Of a DNA stretch of 64,000 bases, positions 57,138 through 64,000 are shown piece after piece; position 1 is the first letter of the stretch, and every line of letters starts with the position of its first letter. A program made the translations under genes and the position numbers. The stretch is from CAZJYI01 sp964550025 (GTDB lineage Bacteria; Verrucomicrobiota; Kiritimatiellia; UBA8416; CAYOBW01). The DNA lies in NCBI GenBank assembly GCA_964550025.1, contig CAZJYI010000040.1, positions 14,028-78,027 on the forward strand. The letters are read 5' to 3'. A model generated the notes under the pieces. The model did not search any database. It saw nothing but the letters and a program-made list of their open reading frames with translations, and was not told the DNA's origin.

Positions 57138-57436
57138 CAAAACCATCGGTAACCTATGACATAGGCCTGCATGAGGATCTGCGCGATCCCGCAGAAGCCG
57201 CAGAGTACCTGAACGCCGCCCTTGAGGACGGCGCCCAAGATGTCTTTCTCACGGCGCTCCGCGACGTTGCAAAGGCACATGGTCTCACGCGCCTTGCACG
57301 CGAGACATCGCTAAACCGAGAGAATATGTATCGCATCCTATCGGAAGAGGGGAACCCGCAACTCTCCAGCCTCAAGGCCTTACTCGATTCCCTGGAACTG
57401 AAGCTCTCGATCGAGCCGAAGCGAGCCGTGGCTTGA
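57134..57436 (+). CDS. HigA-like addiction-module antidote protein
   Basis: The 100-residue partner of the toxin gene, overlapping it by four bases. It follows the antidote-protein family plan: 'DLRDPAEAAEYLNAALEDG', 'FLTALRDVAKAHGLTRLAR', and an HTH of the Xre/Cro type in 'TSLNRENMYRILSEEGNPQ' followed by 'LSSLKALLDSLELKLSI'. It should neutralise the toxin and repress the promoter through the palindrome at 56775-56792. The coding region is intact, so the module may be active. Confidence 0.85.
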   Translation: MTKPSVTYDIGLHEDLRDPAEAAEYLNAALEDGAQDVFLTALRDVAKAHGLTRLARETSLNRENMYRILSEEGNPQLSSLKALLDSLELKLSIEPKRAVA

Positions 57437-57461
57437 GAGACAGACTGTCCTATAAGACGCC

Positions 57462-57551
57462 TCGACTCGTACCTTGGAAAGCCGTATGGCCGAGCATTTC
57501 CTTGATCTGTTCGACCGTGCAGCCGGCTTCATACATCTCGGTAGCGAACGA
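57462..57551 (-). pseudogene. C-terminal fragment of a tyrosine recombinase
   Basis: Thirty codons on the minus strand, 'SFATEMYEAGCTVEQIKEM' then 'LGHTAFQGTSR', match the box II region of phage-type integrases ('HSFATHLleaGvdlrtIqelLGHsslsTT'). The catalytic RH pair upstream and the Tyr downstream are missing. It is a relic, adjacent to the toxin-antitoxin cassette. Confidence 0.55.
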
Positions 57552-57631
57552 ACCGTCAGCGTGAGCGTACGCCCGGCATGGGTGTTGACTGATGGGGTGA
57601 GAGTCCCCTGCGAGTAGACCACCGAAGTGAA

Positions 57632-58189
57632 TCACCGGGTAGACTGAGTGGTCGTTTTGACAACGACGAGATTGCCGTTTCCGTCCGGCACCTCGGTGGT
57701 GGCGATCCTGTGGCCGAGGTCATTGATCTTGCTGGTGACGCGCTTCGAAACGGCGAGACGTCGTCGTTTCGGGTCTCGTGTCTCGTAGGTAGTGACCTGG
57801 CCGTTGCGGGTCTTGGTTACGGTCACAACAGACTTCACGACGAGGAGCCCGCTCGAGGTTTCGAAACTCTCCACTACGGTCTCGATGGGCACGGCCCTCG
57901 AAGCGACGCTGTCGTAGCTCTCGGTCTTGCGGCTGGCCACGCGCTCGATGCCGTTGGAATCTACGCGGGTGGTTTCCGTGACTCGGCGCCGCACTTCGAT
58001 CTTCGTGTCGGTGACAACGGTGCGGCCGGTCAGGTCGCCGTCGAGGTTGCGGTCAACCGTTTCGGTAACGGCGGTCTTGAGGTATTCGGTGGTCCAATCG
58101 ACGTTTTCGGCGCCCAGAGATGAAAAGAGGAGTCCCGGCAAGAATGCCGAGAAGCCTGCGAGGACCACCCATGTCCTGCGACGTCCCAT
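57632..58189 (-). CDS. Small secreted protein of unknown function
   Basis: The 185-residue product begins at the ATG at 58189, giving a signal peptide 'MGRRRTWVVLAGFSAFLPG' that ends near 'SLGAENVDW'. The mature part is 150 residues of alternating Thr/Val-rich strands with many charged residues ('TVVTDTKIEVRRRVTETTRV', 'LLVVKSVVTVTKTRNGQVTT', 'TEVPDGNGNLVVVKTTTQ'), suggestive of a beta-sheet repeat. I recognise no family. It is transcribed divergently from the pilus/secretion operon, and may be an exported or periplasmic partner of that system; this rests on position only. There is no strong ribosome site. Confidence 0.65.
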   Translation of the reverse strand: MGRRRTWVVLAGFSAFLPGLLFSSLGAENVDWTTEYLKTAVTETVDRNLDGDLTGRTVVTDTKIEVRRRVTETTRVDSNGIERVASRKTESYDSVASRAVPIETVVESFETSSGLLVVKSVVTVTKTRNGQVTTYETRDPKRRRLAVSKRVTSKINDLGHRIATTEVPDGNGNLVVVKTTTQSTR

Positions 58190-58300
58190 GGTTCTGTTCA
58201 CCAAGTTGTCGGTATGCCAAGCCGACAGCAACCTGACTATGGCCGGCCGGACTCGCGCCCTTTGCAACCGGCGTGGACAGAACCCACTGCGATGGCGTCA

Positions 58301-58329
58301 AGATTGCCACATGTCGCGGGGCTGGTCAA
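58301..58329 (-). promoter_or_regulatory. Candidate promoter for the secreted-protein gene
   Basis: On the minus strand TTGACC (58324-58329) and CAATCT (58301-58306) are separated by 17 bases. The -35 is good and the -10 weak. It would give a leader of roughly 100 bases to the ATG at 58189. Confidence 0.4.
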
Positions 58330-58463
58330 GGGCGAACCCGGGACTTTGTGGGCGGGGGGCGGCCACACCTTCTCGCAAACCTGAGGCCTGTTGGCCGGTT
58401 TTTTGCCCCACTCTGTTTCAAAGATGAGAAAAGTCCGGACCGCAAAAAAGGGTGTCGGGGCAG

Positions 58464-58492
58464 TTGACAGTGAGGGCTGTGGGCAATAGCAT
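58464..58492 (+). promoter_or_regulatory. Sigma70-type promoter of the pilus/secretion operon
   Basis: A perfect TTGACA (58464-58469) and TAGCAT (58487-58492) have a 17-base spacer. The transcript would begin near 58499, about 140 bases before pilT. Confidence 0.65.
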
Positions 58493-58641
58493 GTGACTAT
58501 ACGGCGTAGCCTGTTGGCGTTGGCTCGCAGGGCGTTCGTGCAGGCGATGGGTTCCGTGGCGTGATGGTACACATCCTGCAGGACACTATGGGATGTGCCG
58601 AGGCGGGTGGAGACTACCTGCGCGGAGAGAGGGACAGATTG

Positions 58642-59703
58642 ATGGGATTGACCGTAGAAGCCCTGCTCAAACAGATGTATGACCGGTCCGCCTCGGACCT
58701 GCTGCTGACCGTGGGCACGCCGCCCCAGTTCAGGATCAACGGCCTCCTGCAACCCGGTGACGAGGCGTCGCTCACTTCCGAGGATACGCGCCGGTTGGCG
58801 CGCAGCCTCCTGAACGAGGAACAGATGGATCGCCTGCGGGCGCAGAAGACGCTTGATTTCTCGTGGGGTGTCGAAGGCCTTTCGCGCTTTCGGCTCAACG
58901 TGTACTATCAGCGGGATGCGCTGGCCCTGGCGATTCGGATGATCCCGTTCGAGATCCCGCCCGTGAGCGAGCTTGGTCTGCCCGAGATTGCAAAGGACTT
59001 CGCGATGCGTCCGCACGGGCTGGTGCTGATCACCGGTCCGGCGGGAAGCGGGAAATCCACCACGTTGGCCGCGATGGTGGACCACATCAACCGCACGAAG
59101 CGCTCCCACATCGTTTGTATTGAGGATCCCATCGAGTACCTGCATCATCACCATCTCAGCGTCGTGGACCAGCGCGAGGTGCGCGAGGACGCGCATTCGT
59201 TCGCCGATGCACTGCGCAGCGTGTTTCGCCAGACGCCCGACGTGATCATGGTCGGCGAAATGCGTGACCTCGAAACGACGCAGCTTGCGATGACACTGGC
59301 CGAAACGGGGCATCTGATTCTCGCCACGTTGCACACCCAGGACACGACGCATGCGATCAACCGCATCGTCGACATGTTTCCCGCGGCCCAGCAGCAGCAG
59401 ATCTACGCGCAGCTATCGCTGGTGCTGGTCGGCGTCATCGCCCAGCAACTGATCCTGGCCAAGGACAGCGCGCGTTGCGTTTTGGCCTACGAAGTGATGA
59501 ACGTGAACAATGCCATTCGCAACCTGATGCGGGAGATGCAGGTGCAGCAGATATACTCCGTCATCCAGACGGGGCGACACGATCACATGATCACCATGAA
59601 CGAATCGCTGAAGCGGTTGTGCGGGTCGGAGCTGATCGACGTCTCGCTGGCCTACCGCAAGTCCCCGAGGCCCAAGGAGTTTGCGCGCATGCTGTCGTTG
59701 TAG
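58642..59703 (+). CDS. pilT: PilT-type pilus retraction ATPase
   Basis: The 353-residue cytoplasmic ATPase is of normal PilT length. I chose the ATG at 58642, eight bases past AGAGGG, because PilT proteins start a few residues before 'ALLKQMYDRSASDLLLTVG'; upstream in-frame starts would add 27 unrelated residues. Walker A 'GPAGSGKSTT' is at about 130-139, the Asp box 'IVCIEDPIEYLHHH' near 155, Walker B 'VIMVGEMRDLET' near 201 and the His box 'GHLILATLHT' near 226. Known PilT members form hexamers that pull back type IV pili. It heads the operon. The AIRNLIRE retraction signature appears as 'AIRNLMRE', favouring a true PilT rather than a PilB-like extension ATPase. Confidence 0.92.
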   Translation: MGLTVEALLKQMYDRSASDLLLTVGTPPQFRINGLLQPGDEASLTSEDTRRLARSLLNEEQMDRLRAQKTLDFSWGVEGLSRFRLNVYYQRDALALAIRMIPFEIPPVSELGLPEIAKDFAMRPHGLVLITGPAGSGKSTTLAAMVDHINRTKRSHIVCIEDPIEYLHHHHLSVVDQREVREDAHSFADALRSVFRQTPDVIMVGEMRDLETTQLAMTLAETGHLILATLHTQDTTHAINRIVDMFPAAQQQQIYAQLSLVLVGVIAQQLILAKDSARCVLAYEVMNVNNAIRNLMREMQVQQIYSVIQTGRHDHMITMNESLKRLCGSELIDVSLAYRKSPRPKEFARMLSL

Positions 59704-59740
59704 TTTGTACGGGAGAGGAAAAGGAGATAAGGAGGTCGGC

Positions 59741-61477
59741 GTGAGAGGTGTGAGAGGTTTGCCGGGGAGTTTGCTGAAGTGCGTCTGTGCTTTGGCCATC
59801 GCCGTGTTCCTGGTGCGGCCCGGGGGCTCGGCCGAAGAGGGGAAGGCCGCCTCCGGGGGAGAACCGGCTCCCGAGATGCCGGCGGCTATCGAGGCGCCCG
59901 AAGTCACAGGGGACGCCGGCGGCGCGGCTCTCGCGGCGCAGGACGGGGCGACCGTGGCCGCCACGGCTGGCGATGTGCCCGAAGACGAAGTGGGGGAGGC
60001 GTTTCCGGCAGCGCCCCGGCTCGAGCCCGGGTTAATCGTGGAAGTGCCGTTGGTGCCCGAGGGCGAGGGATCGGATACCGTCACGATCAATGTCTACGAC
60101 GGCAACATCAACGACGTCCTGAATGCCTTCTCGCGTCAGACCGGCCGCAACATGGTGATCGGTCCGAACGTGACCAATACGGTCACGTTGCGCCTTAGTG
60201 ACACGCCCTGGGAGGACGCCCTCGAGGTCATGTTGAAGCCGTACGGGTACGGCCACAAGATGGTGGGTGAAACCATTGTCATCAACAAGCTCGACAAGAT
60301 CCAGGAGGTGGAGCAGGTCGAACCGCTGTCCTACAAGGTGTACGACTTGAAGTATCTCGACGCCTTCGGCGTGATCGAGATGATCCGCGCCCAGTTGACC
60401 GAGCGCGGCCACGTCAGCACCATTACCATGCGCGGGCAGCGCGGCTGGGGCTTCGCGAAAGGCGAAGGCGAGGGCAGCGGCAGCGGGACAGGGGGCAAGC
60501 GGGAGCGCCTGGCGGCCATCGACGTCTCGAAAGAGCGCGAATACGAAGAGATGCGCAGCAAGCTGATCGTCGTTGCCGATATCCCGTCGGTACTGCTCGA
60601 GATCGACGCTTTGCTGAAGGACGTCGACCATATGCCGACCCAGGTGCTGATCGAGGCGCGTTTCGTCGAGGTCAGCACGGACACGTTGCGCGACGTGGGC
60701 GTGCAGTTCGGGACGGGCCCGGACGGGGCGTCGGTTGTGGCCTACGAAGGTTCCGGGTCGTCCATCCAGGGCATCGGCGCCCAGTCCGTCAGTGGCGGCG
60801 TGCTCCCGGCCGCGTTCAAGGGCCAGAGCACGGGGATTTCGGGGCAGCAGCCATTCAATACCGGGGCGTCATTCCTCTTTCAGCAACTGACCGACGTCGA
60901 GTTCCAGGTGTTGATGCACGCCCTGCAAGAGGAAGGGGGGCTCAACGTTCTGTCGGCTCCACGCATCCTGACGCTCAATAACCAGGAAGCCACGATCATG
61001 GTCGGTGAGAAGTACCCCATCATCCGTTCGGACGTTTCCGGACAGTACGGGGGCAGCTCAACGAGCATTGACTACTGGCAGGACATCGGCATTCAGCTCA
61101 ACGTCGTGCCCCAGATCTGCGCGCAGGAGTACATCCGCATGATCGTGCACCCGGCGGTCACCGAGCAGATCGGGACGGCATCGGGCCGGACCGTCTCCGG
61201 ATCGGAAGGCGGCATCGTGCCCGTTACGGACTACCCGATTCTGTCGACGCGTGAAGCCGAGACGCAGATTGTCATCAAGAACGGCGAGACAATCGTCATC
61301 GGCGGTTTGCTCAAGGATGTCGAGGCCAGGACGGAGATCAAGGTGCCGATCCTGGGTGATATCCCGCTCCTGGGACACTTTTTCAAGCGTCAGACGAAGC
61401 GGGTAGAACAGCTTGATTTGCTGATCTTTCTCACGGCCACGGTCGTCGATCCGTCACGGGGCGAGGTCACGCCGTAG
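59741..61477 (+). CDS. Outer-membrane secretin (GspD/PilQ family)
   Basis: The 578-residue protein starts at the GTG at 59741, five bases after a strong AGGAGG. It has a signal peptide ('LLKCVCALAIAVFLVRPGGSA'), an Ala/Glu/Pro-rich segment (about 33-110), an N0/STN-like domain ('VTINVYDGNINDVLNAFSRQ', about 112-185), N-domains with a Gly/Ser loop, and the secretin core from 'PTQVLIEARFVEVSTDTLRD' to 'IKNGETIVIGGLL ... VPILGDIPLLGHFF' near the C-terminus. Secretins form the multimeric outer-membrane gate of type II secretion or type IV pili. The single N1-type repeat, the lack of AMIN domains and the short tail do not settle which. The next gene follows 23 bp after the stop. Confidence 0.9.
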   Translation: MRGVRGLPGSLLKCVCALAIAVFLVRPGGSAEEGKAASGGEPAPEMPAAIEAPEVTGDAGGAALAAQDGATVAATAGDVPEDEVGEAFPAAPRLEPGLIVEVPLVPEGEGSDTVTINVYDGNINDVLNAFSRQTGRNMVIGPNVTNTVTLRLSDTPWEDALEVMLKPYGYGHKMVGETIVINKLDKIQEVEQVEPLSYKVYDLKYLDAFGVIEMIRAQLTERGHVSTITMRGQRGWGFAKGEGEGSGSGTGGKRERLAAIDVSKEREYEEMRSKLIVVADIPSVLLEIDALLKDVDHMPTQVLIEARFVEVSTDTLRDVGVQFGTGPDGASVVAYEGSGSSIQGIGAQSVSGGVLPAAFKGQSTGISGQQPFNTGASFLFQQLTDVEFQVLMHALQEEGGLNVLSAPRILTLNNQEATIMVGEKYPIIRSDVSGQYGGSSTSIDYWQDIGIQLNVVPQICAQEYIRMIVHPAVTEQIGTASGRTVSGSEGGIVPVTDYPILSTREAETQIVIKNGETIVIGGLLKDVEARTEIKVPILGDIPLLGHFFKRQTKRVEQLDLLIFLTATVVDPSRGEVTP

Positions 61478-61500
61478 GCCGCCGGGAGGGAGTGGACTAT

Positions 61501-63225
61501 ATGGTTTTGGAAACAGATCGTCTCGGTGCCATTCTGATAAAGAGTGGGAAGCTGAACGCGGGACAGCTCGCCACGGCCATCGAGGGGCAGAAGCGTGGCG
61601 GTGAACTGCTTGGGGACACCTGCGTGAGGTTGGGCTACGTCTCGGCCGAGGATATAGCCCGTGCCCTGTCCCAGCAGCTTGGCATCCCGTACTTTGAACT
61701 GGGGGAGGACTTCAGGCTGGAGCAGGAGGAGGTGCAGCTTGTGCCCGAGCAGATGGCACGCAAGTACTGCCTGATCCCGCTGACCAAGAAGGGTGGCGGC
61801 GTAGCCGTGACCCTCGTCATGAAAGACCCCCTGGACATCGAGGCGGTGGAAACCGTGCGGGCCCTCACGAACCGGGAGGTGCACAAAGCGGTGAGTACCG
61901 AGACCCGCATCAGATCGGTCATCGACCGTTTCTACCGCGAGGATGCCCACATCGAGCGCAGCCTCCGGGACATCGTGGAGTTGGAGGCCGCGGAGACGGG
62001 TGTCGTCGAAACCGGCGAGTCGGATGCCGACCAGCTCCGTGTTCAGGCCAATGACGCGCCCGTGGTCAGGTTTGTAAACCTGCTCCTCATGGAGGCCGTT
62101 CGCGACCGCGCCAGCGATATCCATTTCGAGCCCGAGGAGAAGACCGTCTCGGTGCGTTTCCGTGTTGACGGCCTGTTGAAGGACGTCACGCCTCCCCCCC
62201 GGCACCTGTACCCGGCGATCGTGACGCGCATCAAGATCCTGTCCGAGATGGATATTGCCGAACGGCGGCTCCCGTTGGACGGTCGCTTCAAGTTCAACGT
62301 CAGCGGACGCATGATCGACATCCGTGTTTCGTCCCTGCCGGAGGTCTTCGGCGAGAAGATCGTCTTGCGCGTGCTGGACCGGGACTCGATGCTGGTGAAC
62401 ATGACCGACATCGGCTTCGAGGGGGACACGCTCGAGCGTTTCGAAAAGGTCCTCCAGATGCCCAACGGCATCGTGCTGCTCACGGGACCGACGGGAAGCG
62501 GCAAGACGACGACGCTCTACAGCGCGCTCAACATGTTGAAAAACCGCACCAAGAATATCCAGACCGTCGAGGATCCCGTCGAGTACCTGCTCGAGGGCGT
62601 CAACCAGATGCAGATTCAGCCCCGCATCGGCCTGGATTTCGCGAGCGCGCTGCGTTCCATCCTGCGCCAGGACCCCGATATCATACTGATCGGCGAGATT
62701 CGCGATCTCGAGACGGCACGCATCGCGATGCGCGCCTCCCTGACCGGCCACCTCGTCCTCAGTACGCTGCACACGAACGACGCTCCGTCCGCATTTTCCC
62801 GCCTGACGGACATCGGTATCGAACCCTACCTGATCGCGAGCACGGTGCGGCTGGTCGTTTCGCAGCGCCTCGTGCGCGTGCTCTGTCCGCACTGCAAGGA
62901 TCCGGAGCAGCCCGACGAGGATATTCTGCGGGTGTCCACGGCGGTATTCCCGGATGCGCAGGACTGGTCGTACATGCGTGCCGTCGGCTGCAACAAGTGC
63001 GGCAGCCTCGGTTTTCGCGGTCGGACGGCGATCGTGGAGTTACTGCCGGTGTCGGATCCGATCAGAGAGATGATTCTCGATGGTACGAAAGAAGTCGTGT
63101 TCAAGCAGCGCGCCGTTGGCCTGGGCATGGAACCGCTCTTGACCAATGGACTGCGAAAGGTGAGAGACGGCATCACGACAGTTGGTGAGGTGCTTGGCGT
63201 CTGCCCGCTGACGGAGGCCCTATAG
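61501..63225 (+). CDS. PilB/GspE-type assembly ATPase
   Basis: The 574-residue cytoplasmic ATPase starts at the ATG at 61501, nine to ten bases after GGGAGGG; a GTG at 61492 is too close to that site. The N-terminal MshEN-type domain ('LGAILIKSGKLNAGQLATAI', 'LGYVSAEDIARALSQQLGI') is followed by 'RASDIHFEPEEKTVSVRFR', Walker A 'GPTGSGKTTT' (about 328), 'VEDPVEYLLEGVNQMQI', Walker B 'IILIGEIRDLET' (about 393), His box 'TGHLVLSTLHT' (about 414), and the tetracysteine zinc motif 'CPHC ... CNKC' (461 and 496). All catalytic elements are intact. It powers pilus or pseudopilus assembly; MshEN domains often bind cyclic-di-GMP, so second-messenger control is possible (family knowledge). Confidence 0.93.
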   Translation: MVLETDRLGAILIKSGKLNAGQLATAIEGQKRGGELLGDTCVRLGYVSAEDIARALSQQLGIPYFELGEDFRLEQEEVQLVPEQMARKYCLIPLTKKGGGVAVTLVMKDPLDIEAVETVRALTNREVHKAVSTETRIRSVIDRFYREDAHIERSLRDIVELEAAETGVVETGESDADQLRVQANDAPVVRFVNLLLMEAVRDRASDIHFEPEEKTVSVRFRVDGLLKDVTPPPRHLYPAIVTRIKILSEMDIAERRLPLDGRFKFNVSGRMIDIRVSSLPEVFGEKIVLRVLDRDSMLVNMTDIGFEGDTLERFEKVLQMPNGIVLLTGPTGSGKTTTLYSALNMLKNRTKNIQTVEDPVEYLLEGVNQMQIQPRIGLDFASALRSILRQDPDIILIGEIRDLETARIAMRASLTGHLVLSTLHTNDAPSAFSRLTDIGIEPYLIASTVRLVVSQRLVRVLCPHCKDPEQPDEDILRVSTAVFPDAQDWSYMRAVGCNKCGSLGFRGRTAIVELLPVSDPIREMILDGTKEVVFKQRAVGLGMEPLLTNGLRKVRDGITTVGEVLGVCPLTEAL

Positions 63226-63256
63226 GCCCCCGTGGGGCGGTGTCGACAAGACACCG
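63226..63256 (+). terminator. Two tandem hairpins after the ATPase gene
   Basis: GCCCC-CGT-GGGGC (63226-63238) begins one base after the stop codon, and CGGTGTC-GACAA-GACACCG (63238-63256) follows at once. There is no T-run, so it may lower rather than end transcription into the next gene. The following ~130 bp contain an 'AGTAGTGA' type low-complexity stretch and no gene. Confidence 0.4.
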
Positions 63257-63390
63257 TCGAGTGCCGCGGGTAGAGAGTAGTGAATGGTGAGTAGTGAGTT
63301 GTAGGCGGCGGATAGTGCGGGTTGAACCCGTTCAGTGCCGATCGCTTGCGGTCCAGTGTTGAGCCGGCGTATCGCCGTGAGGCAAGAAGA

Positions 63391-64000
63391 ATGCCGATGT
63401 ACCAATATGTGGCGCGTGACGCCAGGGGCGAGACGGTCGAGTCGTCTCTTTCCGCGAATTCGCGCTTTGACGCGCTTTCGCTGTTGAGGGCCCAGGGCTT
63501 CACGGTTATCGAGCTGCACGGGGTGGGCACCGAGGGGGACTGGGATGGCGGCGACGGCAAGGCGGGGAAACGGGGCAAGCGCCGTTCGCGGCCGGTCGGG
63601 ATGGGGACACGCATCAGCATGGCGGAGAAGGCCTTGTTCTGCCGCCAGATCGCCATTTCCGTGACCTCGGGTGTGCCGTTGCGCGAGACCATCGCTTCCA
63701 TCACGGAGGACATGGAAAACCCGGCGTTCAAGGGCGTTCTCACCGGCGTACTGGCCAAACTGCACGACGGGCACAGCTTCTCGGAGGCTCTCGCCAGCTA
63801 CCAAAAGGTTTTCGGACGGCTGTTTGTGTCGCTGATGAAGTCGGCCGAAGAGGCCGGCAGCATGCCCGAGACGCTGGAGCACCTCTCCGAGTCCCTGGAA
63901 CGCAGCGAACGTCTCGCCCGCAAAGTCAAGAGCATTGCCGCCTATCCCAGCAATTCTCATTATGGCCGATCTCGGCCAACTTCAGCGGTGATAGTAGCGA
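63391..64000 (+). CDS. PilC/GspF-type inner-membrane platform protein, partial
   Basis: The ATG at 63391 follows GTGAGG by eight bases. The first ~190 codons match the GspF/PilC plan: 'MYQYVARDARGETVESSLSA', a basic linker, 'MAEKALFCRQIAISVTSGV', 'LHDGHSFSEALASYQKVF', 'LMKSAEEAGSMPETLEHL' and 'RSERLARKVKSIAAYP'. At that point the family enters its first membrane helix ('AYPAFVLxVA'), but here the frame becomes 'SNSHYGRSRPTSAV'. One fewer C in the CCC near 63948 would restore 'YPAILIMA', after which a stop follows. The gene either carries a frameshift or the last ~50 bases are unreliable. The remainder lies beyond the window. Confidence 0.82.
   Translation, partial: MPMYQYVARDARGETVESSLSANSRFDALSLLRAQGFTVIELHGVGTEGDWDGGDGKAGKRGKRRSRPVGMGTRISMAEKALFCRQIAISVTSGVPLRETIASITEDMENPAFKGVLTGVLAKLHDGHSFSEALASYQKVFGRLFVSLMKSAEEAGSMPETLEHLSESLERSERLARKVKSIAAYPSNSHYGRSRPTSAVIVA

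Noticed and set aside
61390..62892. A 500-codon minus-strand frame opposite the PilB/GspE-type gene
   Set aside because: It is the reverse shadow of a complete, well-conserved ATPase gene.
63226..63256. A strong intrinsic terminator ending the operon before the PilC/GspF gene
   Set aside because: Two stable hairpins are present but no U-run follows, and the next gene in the same pathway continues on the same strand, so it is listed only as a weak terminator-like structure.
1..64000. tRNA, rRNA or riboswitch genes
   Set aside because: I looked in the intergenic regions and found no cloverleaf, rRNA-like or known riboswitch sequence that I could support by eye.

Overview
The window is dense, GC-rich bacterial DNA. 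About 55 kb of it, nearly all on the minus strand, is filled by seven secreted-protein genes. Five of these are giant (about 2,170 to 4,030 codons), built by shuffling right-handed beta-helix modules, LamG-type jellyroll domains, Ig/FN3/Calx-beta/cadherin-like linkers and a shared C-terminal domain ending in a G-P-F-Y-R-L-type tail. Beta-helix modules closing on a 'DLDGxPRIxxGTVDMGAYE' segment (the 'choice-of-anchor Q' type) and C-terminal W..L...DxxxP..FYR[LV] tails are, to my knowledge, typical of the PVC superphylum (Kiritimatiellota, Lentisphaerota, Verrucomicrobiota). That affiliation is inference; there is no rRNA or marker gene here.

Layout. 15-3162: two secreted proteins, one with a tail-fibre-like region. 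3376-10173: giant protein A (five beta-helix modules). 10174-12560: a structured inverted-repeat element, a fragment of an AfsR-type regulator ATPase, and an AAA-ATPase/PD-(D/E)XK protein. 12586-23085: giant protein B, with an N-terminal gingipain-like (C25) peptidase domain. 23311-35403: giant protein C (eight beta-helix modules, one interrupted by a LamG domain). 35751-36479, plus strand: a nucleotidyltransferase gene with a promoter so close that its mRNA should be leaderless, overlapping a small-protein gene. 36553-36655: a collapsed relic of a giant gene. 36871-48021: giant protein D. 48143-48512: a second relic. 48641-55165: giant protein E. 55437-57551: a patch of mobile and decayed DNA holding a third relic, a 3'-truncated group II intron, an attC-like site, a toxin-antitoxin pair with palindromic operator and leaderless promoter, and a tyrosine-recombinase fragment. 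57632-58189: a small secreted protein read leftward. 58464-64000: a plus-strand operon for type IV pilus / type II secretion (PilT, secretin, PilB/GspE-type ATPase, PilC/GspF-type platform protein), with a good sigma70-type promoter.

Working hypothesis: A to E are exported surface or extracellular adhesins sharing a C-terminal sorting or anchoring domain, and the neighbouring secretin/ATPase/platform genes encode a plausible export or pilus machine. Genes of this family appear to be gained, shuffled and lost: tails of three dead members survive in the intergenic spaces, and repeats abut the stop codons of living members. The C25 peptidase domain in protein B is notable because the type IX secretion sortase PorU belongs to the same family, but any sorting role here is speculation.
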